Assembly: GCA_004322215.1 (NCBI GenBank)
Contig: SCSM01000013.1
Location: 124,001 to 188,000 of the forward strand
Direction: 5' to 3'
DNA from: Bacteroidota bacterium
Lineage (GTDB): Bacteria > Bacteroidota > Ignavibacteria > Kapaibacteriales > UBA2268
DNA: 64,000 nucleotides
Under the pieces are notes generated by a model, which was given only the letters and a program-made list of their open reading frames with translations, did not search any database and was not told where the DNA came from. How positions within the stretch are numbered: position 1 is the first letter of the stretch; each line of letters starts with the position of its first letter. A program made the translations under genes and the position numbers. This document shows, in pieces, positions 7,489 to 16,800 of this stretch.

Positions 7489-9675
7489 ATGATTGAAAAA
7501 GTAGCAAATAAAAAGATTAACGGTAAAGCAAAGCAAGTAATAGGTGAAGGAGAACCCATTGGTAAAATTTTGAATCAATACCTCGAACCAAGGCAAGCAA
7601 AAGTTAATTATATGGGAAAAGAAAGGGACATTATCCTGAATTGTCCCTTTGATGGAAGGAATTTCACAAAGGAAACCGTGTTGAAATGGTATGGAGAAAT
7701 CCATCTCGGAAGAAGATTGGATGATAAAGCGGCATTGTATGTGAAAATGGCTAAGGGATGGTCATATCATGCACCATTTGCCGGGCATGACGGAATCCAG
7801 CTTGCAATCGGGAAAATATTCAGGCAGGGAAAGGATTTCCTGTTTCCATATTACAGGGATATGTTGACATGTCTTTCGGCAGGTATGAGCGTCGAGGAAA
7901 TCCTCTTGAACGGATTGAGCAAGGAAGCCGATGTAGCAGGAGGCGGAAGGCATATGAGCAACCACTTCGCAAAGCCATCTATCGGCATTCAAAATGTTTC
8001 GTCTTGTACGGGGAATCATTCTCAGCATGCAACAGGTGTGGCAAGAGCGATAAAAAAATACAAAGATGATGCGATAGCGATTTATTCGAGCGGTGAATCT
8101 GCTTGCTCTGAGGGATATTTCTGGGAGGCGGTTAATGTATCATGCCTCGAAAAATTACCAGTAATATTCGTGATTCAAAATAATAAGTACGGGATTTCTG
8201 TTCCGGTGTGGGAACAGACAGCAAATGCACAAATATCCGATAATTATGCAGGTATGAAAAACCTTATGCTTTTTGAGTGTAACGGAAGATGTCCTTTTAA
8301 TTCTTTCAACACTTTGGTGGAAGCAAGGGAGTATGTCCTGAGCGGCAGGGGACCTGCAATGGTTCATGCCGATTGTGACAGGATGGGACCACATTCTAAC
8401 TCTGACCCCCATCAGCTTTACAGAACAAATGAAGAACTCGATGAAGCTGCAAAAAGAGACCCGATGCTGCAGATGAGATATACCATACTTGACCTTAAAA
8501 TAACAACCGAAAATGAATTAAAAACGATTGAAGAAGAGAATGACAGATTAATCGGGGAATTGGCGGATAAGGTGGAAGCGATGCCAAATGCCGATGGTTC
8601 TTCCTGGAATAAATTTATTTTTCCCGAGCCATACGTAAAAATCGGAGAAAACACAGAACCGGAGAGTGACCCTAATGCATCTATCATAACATATCGAGAG
8701 GGAATTAATCTTGCGATGAAGGAAGAATTCAGAAAAAATCCGAACACTTTTCTATGGGGACAGGATGTTGCTTCCAAGAACAAGCAGGGTGTATTCAATG
8801 TCTGCAAGGGTATGCTCGATGAATTCGGAAACGACAGGATATTCAATTCTCCAATTGCAGAAAACAGCATTGTCGGAACTGCAAACGGATTTTGCAGGTA
8901 CAGGGACGATATCAGGGTGGTAATCGAAGGTGCAGAGTTTGCAGATTACTTCTGGCCCGCAATGGACCAATTCATCGAATGTTCGCATGAATACTGGAGA
9001 AGCAAAGGGCAATACACGCCGAATGTTGTGATTCGACTTGCGAGCGGTGGTTATATACAGGGTGGGTTATATCATTCACAAAATCTCGAAGGAACATTCA
9101 CGACAATTCCCGGGATAAGGGTGGTCAGTCCTGCATTTACGGATGATGCAATGGGGCTTATGCGAAATTCAATCAGGTCGAAAGGAGTAACTATGTTTCT
9201 CGAACCGAAATTTTTGTATAATTACAAACCTGCATCAGCACCGACTCCGTATGCTGATTTTATTGTTCCATTCGGTAAAGCAAGAACGAGGAGACAAGGC
9301 AGAGATGTATCAATAATCAGCTATGGGACTGGAGTTCACTTAAGCATGAATGCTGCAAAGGAATTAGAGAAAGAGGGCATATCGGTTGAAATTCTCGATT
9401 TGAGGTCACTGATACCATGGGATAAGCAGGCAGTAATCGAAGCGGTGAAAAAGACAAATCGTGTTGTGATAGTCCATGAGGATAAGGTTACAGGTGGCTT
9501 TGGAGGCGAGATTTCAGCATTCATAAACTCAGAAGCATTTGCATATCTCGATGCACCCGTTTTAAGAGTCGGCTCAAAAGATTGCCCAGTCGGCTTTGCA
9601 AAAGATTATGAAAATGCTGTATTGCCGAATGCAGAAAGTGTCAAGGAAAGTGTAAGAAAAGTTTACACATATTGA
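7489..9675 (+). CDS. 2-oxoacid dehydrogenase E1, fused alpha and beta subunits
   Basis: Thiamine-diphosphate enzyme that decarboxylates a branched-chain 2-oxoacid (or pyruvate) and passes the acyl group to a lipoyl E2. Residues about 50-360 are the alpha-type half, with the thiamine-binding region running from SSGESACSEG (about residue 200) to QNNKYGIS (about 231). Residues about 400-728 are the beta-type half (transketolase pyrimidine domain and C-terminal domain), ending VRKVYTY. The classical GDG of the thiamine motif is replaced by GES, a variant that, from memory, occurs in other fused E1 proteins. No E2 or E3 gene is adjacent, so the complex must be completed elsewhere. Length fits a fused E1, and substrate specificity cannot be read from sequence alone. 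Confidence 0.88.
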   Translation: MIEKVANKKINGKAKQVIGEGEPIGKILNQYLEPRQAKVNYMGKERDIILNCPFDGRNFTKETVLKWYGEIHLGRRLDDKAALYVKMAKGWSYHAPFAGHDGIQLAIGKIFRQGKDFLFPYYRDMLTCLSAGMSVEEILLNGLSKEADVAGGGRHMSNHFAKPSIGIQNVSSCTGNHSQHATGVARAIKKYKDDAIAIYSSGESACSEGYFWEAVNVSCLEKLPVIFVIQNNKYGISVPVWEQTANAQISDNYAGMKNLMLFECNGRCPFNSFNTLVEAREYVLSGRGPAMVHADCDRMGPHSNSDPHQLYRTNEELDEAAKRDPMLQMRYTILDLKITTENELKTIEEENDRLIGELADKVEAMPNADGSSWNKFIFPEPYVKIGENTEPESDPNASIITYREGINLAMKEEFRKNPNTFLWGQDVASKNKQGVFNVCKGMLDEFGNDRIFNSPIAENSIVGTANGFCRYRDDIRVVIEGAEFADYFWPAMDQFIECSHEYWRSKGQYTPNVVIRLASGGYIQGGLYHSQNLEGTFTTIPGIRVVSPAFTDDAMGLMRNSIRSKGVTMFLEPKFLYNYKPASAPTPYADFIVPFGKARTRRQGRDVSIISYGTGVHLSMNAAKELEKEGISVEILDLRSLIPWDKQAVIEAVKKTNRVVIVHEDKVTGGFGGEISAFINSEAFAYLDAPVLRVGSKDCPVGFAKDYENAVLPNAESVKESVRKVYTY

Positions 9676-9856
9676 AGAAAATTGACACTTTGAAAAGTGT
9701 GTAAAAAACCTGACACTGTGAGGCGGGAAACACAAAGAAAAATTAATTATTTTTAATAAAACAAGAAAAATTAAATTTTTTTCAATTTTTTTTTTAAACA
9801 GTTTTGGAAAATCTACCCTGCGAAACTAATTTTGTGAATTAAAATAAAGGTAAAGT

Positions 9857-9930
9857 GCGCCCGTAGCTCAACTGGACAGAGTGTTGGATTCCGGTTCCAA
9901 AGGCTGGGGGTTCGAATCCCTTCGGGCGTG
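9857..9930 (+). tRNA. tRNA-Arg (CCG)
   Basis: A complete cloverleaf can be drawn. The acceptor GCGCCCG pairs with CGGGCGT (one G-U at the end) and the D arm is GCTC/GAGT. The anticodon stem TTGGA/TCCAA encloses TTCCGGT, giving anticodon CCG. The T arm is GGGGG/CCCTT around TTCGAAT. The discriminator is G, and CCA is not encoded. It reads CGG arginine codons and lies 43 bases upstream of the TPR protein gene. Confidence 0.95.
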
Positions 9931-9973
9931 CGAGTGCTGTTATGAAATTAGTGGTATAATTAATTATAAATTT

Positions 9974-10729
9974 ATGTCTGATAAAAAACTTTATAAAGAA
10001 AACGAAGAAAAGCTTTCGAAGAAGAAGAGCACTAAAACACAGATAGATTCAGAAGATAATAGAGTAGTCAGGTTCCAGAGGTTTATTGAAAATAACAGGA
10101 AACTTGTCGTATCAATTTCAATTGGTATAGTAGCTGTTACAATCCTGTTTTTTATAATCAAATCCTGGGCTGAAAAGAAAAGCGAAGAAAACGTAAAGAT
10201 GGCTTCAGTAGCTCTAAACAGGATACTGGAGTATTACAACAAATCGGATTTTATGAAATCGCTTTACGGAGATTCGACAAAATTAATAAGAGGGCAAAAG
10301 GTAATCGGATTGATAGCAATAATTGACGAATACGGCGGCACTGCACAGGCGGATATAGCAAAGTTATATGCCGGTAATTGTTATCTGGGATTGCAGAAAA
10401 CCCACGAAGCGATTAATTATTTCGATGAAGCGGCGGGTGCCGATTCAAAAATAGTTCAGATGGGAGCAAATGCCGGATTAGGTGCTGCAAACGAAATGGC
10501 AGGAAATTATAAGAAAGCAGCAGAAGAATATGAAAAAGCAGCAGAACTGTCAGATAATGATGATGTAAAGTTCAGATATTTGTATTTTAGCGGTTTATGC
10601 TTCGAGAAAATCGGGGATAAGAAAACAGCAGAGCAAAAATTCAGGCAAATAGTTAATCAATCAATGTATTCCGAATATGCGAACTTTGCTAAAATAGAAT
10701 TGACACGACTTGGCACGATAATTGAATAA
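9974..10729 (+). CDS. Membrane-anchored tetratricopeptide-repeat protein
   Basis: A lysine-rich cytoplasmic N-terminus (residues 1-40) is followed by a membrane helix at about residues 46-65 (LVVSISIGIVAVTILFFIIK). The remainder is periplasmic or exported and has TPR-like helical pairs: YAGNCYLGLQKTHEAINYFDEAA, then GAANEMAGNYKKAAEEYEKA, then SGLCFEKIGDKKTAEQKFRQI. The overall shape resembles YfgM/Tol-Pal-associated TPR proteins common in Bacteroidota, and an envelope scaffold role is likely. The start is the ATG at 9974; the open frame extends upstream into the tRNA, which cannot be coding. No strong Shine-Dalgarno is seen. Confidence 0.8.
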   Translation: MSDKKLYKENEEKLSKKKSTKTQIDSEDNRVVRFQRFIENNRKLVVSISIGIVAVTILFFIIKSWAEKKSEENVKMASVALNRILEYYNKSDFMKSLYGDSTKLIRGQKVIGLIAIIDEYGGTAQADIAKLYAGNCYLGLQKTHEAINYFDEAAGADSKIVQMGANAGLGAANEMAGNYKKAAEEYEKAAELSDNDDVKFRYLYFSGLCFEKIGDKKTAEQKFRQIVNQSMYSEYANFAKIELTRLGTIIE

Positions 10730-10817
10730 CAAGCTGTGTTTATATTAATTATGATTATTAAGAAGATAATGAAAATAAATTTTTTGTACATAATAGTAAT
10801 ATTTTATGGGAGGTAAC

Positions 10818-13800
10818 ATGCATCGTTTGTTTCGTTTAAGCTTACTGGTAGTTTTGCTGGGCATCGTAGGATACTCGGTAGGATTAGCAGATAAACCCCG
10901 AGTTGATCTATCAGGGAGAATAGTCCCTGGTGAGGTCAGGATATTGGTGAAAGATACCACATATACCGTAAATTATGAGTACGATATATTCGGTACACTG
11001 ATAATCGAACCGGGTACAATAATTGAGTTTAATCCTAATAGCCGGATAGTTGTCCAGAAGGAAGGAAGACTCATAGCAGACGGTTTTGCAAGAGCAACAT
11101 ACAATCCGAATCCATTTTCACACAATGGAACTACGATTTTGCCTTACGAAAACGTCGGCACAACCCGAAACCCATACAGTTACATAGGGTATTCGGACCT
11201 CAGATATTTTCTTTACGGATGCTATAATCACAATTTGAACGGAGTTGTACCGACAGATGTCGATGCAACGATTGACGTTTCAACACCGCGTGATTTAACA
11301 GTCAATGTTAACAAATACCGTCACGTATTCGATGTGGTACTTGACACAGCACAACGCAGGATTGTTGACCTTATCGGAGACGGAATCAATTATCCCGAAC
11401 CGGCACCGCCGCAATTCAGAATTCCATTTGAAGATGCAATCATGTTTATTGCTTCAAAACTTGGCTCGGCACCAGCCGATGATTATAATTTACAGAGATA
11501 CCCATGGAGAAGAATAGGTGATTTACCGGTAAACATTGTATCCGAAGTGATTCAGTTTAAGGGTTCACCATTCCAGAACTTCTCCAAAGAATGGGGACAT
11601 ATTGTAATATTACCAGGTGCCAGGACAGCGTTTTTCAGAAATTGCGAATTCAACGGTTTGAGGAAAGATACAACTGTTGACAGACTGCCATATTATGTAG
11701 CATCGCAATTTACTCCTCCGTTAACTCAGCCACAGGTTGATGCACTAAACAGAATAGTCTTAGACAGAAGCAATGGTGCAGGTGGAGCAGTAACGACATT
11801 CTCATCGAGAACATGGCTTATAAACTGTAGATTCACATGCAACATGGCACGCCACAGAGGCGGTGCTTTGCAGATTTTACAATCACCCGAAGGATTTCCG
11901 AGACCGGCAGTGAACCCCGAATATTATCGCCTCGATAAAAACCCGAATTTAACGGACAAGGGCGGTGAATTTTCAGAGATAAATACAAATAATGTAATGC
12001 CCGGCTGGAGTAAAATTCTTGCCATAGATTACATAGACGAAGACCCGGTTAACTACCCGGAACCGATGACAAGTTACGACCGTCAGTATTATGACGATGC
12101 ACGTATTGCATTGTTCCTCGGCAGAATGAGAAATTTAAAATTTGACGATAACTTCGTACAGCTTTCAAATATAAGTGACCAAATGGTTGGTTCACAGAGG
12201 ATTGTCCGCGATGACACAACTATCGTAGCAGACGGAAACCAATATTACGGTAACCTGGCTTTTGGCGGTGCAGTTTATATCAGCGGCGAATCGAGTACAT
12301 TTATCGTAAGTCCGCTCGAAGGAACAGCAACCGGATACAGGACACATCCGTTCGAGGTTGGATTTGGTGTTAACAATTCGATTAACATTCACGGTCCAGG
12401 TCCCGGGTATGCACCGACATTGCAGACATTCCCGCTACATGATACATTGTTATTCTTCCATAACTGGGCAAACAATTACCAGGGAGGCGTAACATCATTA
12501 GGAGCAAGAGGTGGTGCTTTATACGTAGGCAACCATACCTCGATGATAGTAGCAGGTGAATTCATAAACAATTACGCATATACAAAATATTTACAGACAG
12601 ATTCCAACGGCTCGAACCCGGGATATTATGCCCGTGGCGGCGCAATCTTCCAGTCCGATTCAAGAAACAGATTGCAGGTGAGAGGCGGTCCGAACAGAGC
12701 TAACGGAACAAATGCTGACAATCCGACTATATTTTATAATAACTGGGCAGGGACAGGCGGTGCTATCTATGTTGATAGAGCAACTGATATTTCTGACCCG
12801 CTTGAATTCAACAGTGTATTATGGGAAGAACCACAATTTTATTTACATTCACCGATTATTGGTGGTTCCGACCATTATATTTATACAAGAGATTATGGAT
12901 TCAATATAACATTCCGCCAAAACAGGGCTAGGTCCTACGGTGGTGCCATATTTACAAACAGGAACATGTCAATTAACGGCGCCGGCGGTGTTACAAATAA
13001 TACATTAATAGGTTACGGCGGCAGATACCCGGTTGCATTCGACAGCAATCATGCAGGATATGCCGGTGGTGCAATTCATATAAGGATACCCGAAAGAGTA
13101 AATTCACCTGTAACCGAAAGAACAATCCAGATGATTCGTGCAAACTTTACATTTAATAAGGTTGGCGAAAACATAGCCGAAGCATTAAAACCACAGATTC
13201 GTGGTGGTGGTGCATTATATGTAATGAATGCAGACTTAAATTTAGTTAAAGGTTCCGAATTCAGAGGCAACGTAGCTTATAACGGAAACGGCGGTGCCAT
13301 CCATATAGTCAGACCTAACCTTTATAATAAGAGGTTCTTCCTGACAGATTTGGATAATGAAGAGAGAACATCAGTGCCATTTATGCCTGAGTACTATTGG
13401 CCCAATACATCTTATGTATCTGAAAACGGCGTATTGGCTTATATGTCAAGTGCATATCCGCCAGATGCAAGAATGTTGACAAGATTCCATGACAACCAGT
13501 TATTGGTTGATGACCAGATTCTTGCCACACAAAGCGGAAGTGGTACGACACAACTCGGTTTAGGCACACCGTCAACAACAGCTAATTTGTTTGGTGTTGC
13601 ATTCCTGACTGAAGACGAAGGTTATACAGTCGGTGCAGGCGGAACGATAATCAGACTGACAGAAGGCGGCGACCAATGGGAATATATACCATCCGGAACA
13701 GCAAATCAGTTAAACGATATTGATTTCTTAACAAACAATGTCGGTGTTATCGTAGGTGATAACGGTACAGCACTTAGAACAATTAATGGCGGCTTGAACT

Positions 13801-16800
13801 GGTCACCTGTTGCAGTTAATTTACTGCCAGGTTGGTCATTAGCTGGAATTAACTTCTATTCGGTTAAGTTCTCCGGCTCGAGCTCTAACATAGGTTACCT
13901 AGTCGGTGACCATGGATTTATAGCCAAAATAACTGTTGATTTGAGTACTGTAACAATTGACCAGGTAGAATCAGGTACGATTCATAATCTATATGAAGTT
14001 TACTTCAACAGGATACATGAAGGTTATGCAGTCGGCGAAAGAGGACTGATTCTGAAACTTAATGAAGACGATAAATGGGATGGACAGATATCCAATATAT
14101 ATACCGATTTATTCTCGGTTTACTTTACAAATGATTATACCGGCTATGCAGTAGGAGAAAACGGCGTTCTATTGAAAACAACGAATGCCGGCTATAGCTG
14201 GGACAGAATTGAAACAGGAACAACAATTCAGTTGAACAGGGTTTGGTTTACCGGCTTGCATGACGGTTACATTACCGGCAATGACGGCTTGCTTCTGAAG
14301 TCAACAAACGACGGAGCAACATGGTTTGCACTCGACCCGAAAACAACTGAAAATCTGAATGACATATTCTTCAAAACTCCAACGGTCGGTTACACTGTCG
14401 GTGATATGGGCTTCATAGCACGTACATCGAATGCGGGTGCCACCTGGGAGAAGAAGGTATCGAAGGACTTGCAGTATATTGACGTGAGAAGATGGGCACA
14501 GGAATCCGGCTTACCCGAAAACGGAGTTGGACTTGGCGGTGCCATTTACATTCTCGACAGTGCAACGGCAAGCAGGTTCGGAAGATCTGACTCGACATGG
14601 TTCAACAGAGTCAGGATTCTAAACAACTTTGCTTATTCCGGTTCTGCAATTTATTCCGATAACTTTGACATGAAGTTAGTATTCAACAGGTCTTTGATTA
14701 CAAGCAATATGGTTGATGAGAGGAATGACATAGGTATCTTCCAGAATGCAATCACTGGTCCTGTAACAAGAGATTTGGCAACAAATACAACAATTATAGG
14801 TAACTGGGCATCACACGATTTGGCAAGCACTTGCATTTACGGTGAAATTCAGGGACCATCGCCTGCTTTCACATATTCAGAAGCAGCTAACTCGATTTAC
14901 AATAATAAATCAAGATTTTTAGTAAGATTACCCGATGCACCGAATACAAAAGGTATACTTGCCGGAACGACAGGTCTTGGCTTTGGTGGTACCGATACAC
15001 TTTCGGGCAACTACTGGGGCAAAACCGAGGCAAACGTAACATTAATCGTTTATGATTCATGTACGAATTGTCCGGGCAAGAAATACAGAGGCGGACATCA
15101 GGAGACATTCTATCTCGATACGACAGACCTTGTCGGTGGATATAATTACCATAAAACAAAGACATTGGATTACAGGTTCTGGGAAACAAAGAGCGAAAAC
15201 AATACCTTGAGAAATACTTATTTATTCAAAGGTGTACACAGCTACTTGTTTGAAGGACCGTTTGAGTCGGTTTTAAAATGGGATTATCAGCCGATACCAT
15301 TGATTAATGATACAATTAATGAGAATACACCAGCAGATTCGAGTATTCCTGACATCCTGCTGGCAAGCGGAAGAATTTATGATGCTTTCGATAAAGGTTT
15401 GGACGTAAAGACAGCAGATTATTCACACAGGAGAATGAGCCCGATTGAAGATTTTGCAGTCGGTATTCCACCTGAATTAATCAGATATACAGACAATACA
15501 TCACCGTACTTCGGTAAATATGTAAGGTGTATGGTTAGAGACCCGTACATTGCGGACAGTTTGGCAGGAGTTAATGACCCGGCATACCCGATAATTAATA
15601 CATTGCAGACTGAATTCCATCCATTCGTAGGACCGGCTCACGATACATTGTTCTATCATCCGATAGGATACCCGCTGTTCCTCGAAACACAGGCGAATTA
15701 CACAGGTGATATTAACAGAACGAACCATGACCTGAGATTCCTTAACGAATCGGTCTTCTTCGTAATAAATGAAACAACAAATGATTATATAAGAGTTAAC
15801 CTGAGACAGGTTTCGGAAGATGCCTCTCACAGGGAGTTCTTCAGAGGAAGAGTTGAATTAATACCCGACTCATCGAACAGGATTCCGAATACGACAATCC
15901 GCCGTTCACATGAAGGATTGTTAAACTTCGGTTCAAACATCGGCGACCCACATATGCTGAGGGCAGTCGAACATAATCCTTACAATGAGGATAGGGGAAC
16001 ATTGGAAGGCAGAAAATATTTCAACAGGTTTGACCAGCTTGGTGCAGAACCGTTGTTATACAAGAATAGGCCTTCGATGCCTCAATTGAACAACAAATTC
16101 AACGTTAACTATGAAACTTATTTCGCAGGCGAACGTTACAGAGCATTACCGGTCAATGTCGGCGATTCGGTCAGTGTCGTATCCAGAACGATACTCTGGA
16201 GAGACGGTGTTGACACAGCATTGCAAAAGGGCTTTGGCTTCAGGGTAACAAACTCAACAATGCCTGCTGAATTTACAGGTGACATATATCATCTTAAGAC
16301 AGACACAATCGTAAAATATGTGCCTTCGCAGTTCCCATGGAGAAATGCAAACGGTGTATATGATACATTAAAGATAACAAACTTCCTGAACAAGGTATTC
16401 GTTACAGAGGACAGGGAATATCCGAAGCCGGTAGGAACATACAGCCAACCGAATCCGCAATTGGGAATCGGAGCCGATGCAGTAGGACGCGACCACATCA
16501 TTAACATAACAGCTAAGGATTGGAACAATTTCTACGACCCGAGAGCATTCGCAATTCCTGACACCTTTGCTTACCTGAGATATGAGGCATATCCTTCTTA
16601 TCCGAATTCAGGAATACAGCGCTGGTTGAAGTACGAATACGTACCGGCAGGAGCAACTTACGTAACAAATCCGCAGGATGAAGCAAACGGTTACCTGATT
16701 CTTAGAGGCAGACCGACAAATCCTTATGTGGTTCCCGGAGGCGAAGAAGTTTATGTAACCGTACATAACTATCCACCTCATTATAGGACAACGGATTCGT

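Noticed and set aside
9685-9700. Terminator after the E1 gene
   Set aside because: ACACTT/AAGTGT is a short stem with no T-run on the plus strand.
9881-9973. Upstream extension of the TPR protein frame
   Set aside because: It runs through the tRNA-Arg gene; the ATG at 9974 is the first reasonable start.
10806-10817. First ATG as the start of the giant T9SS gene
   Set aside because: GGGAGG is placed for the ATG at 10818, and 10806 would put the SD inside the gene.
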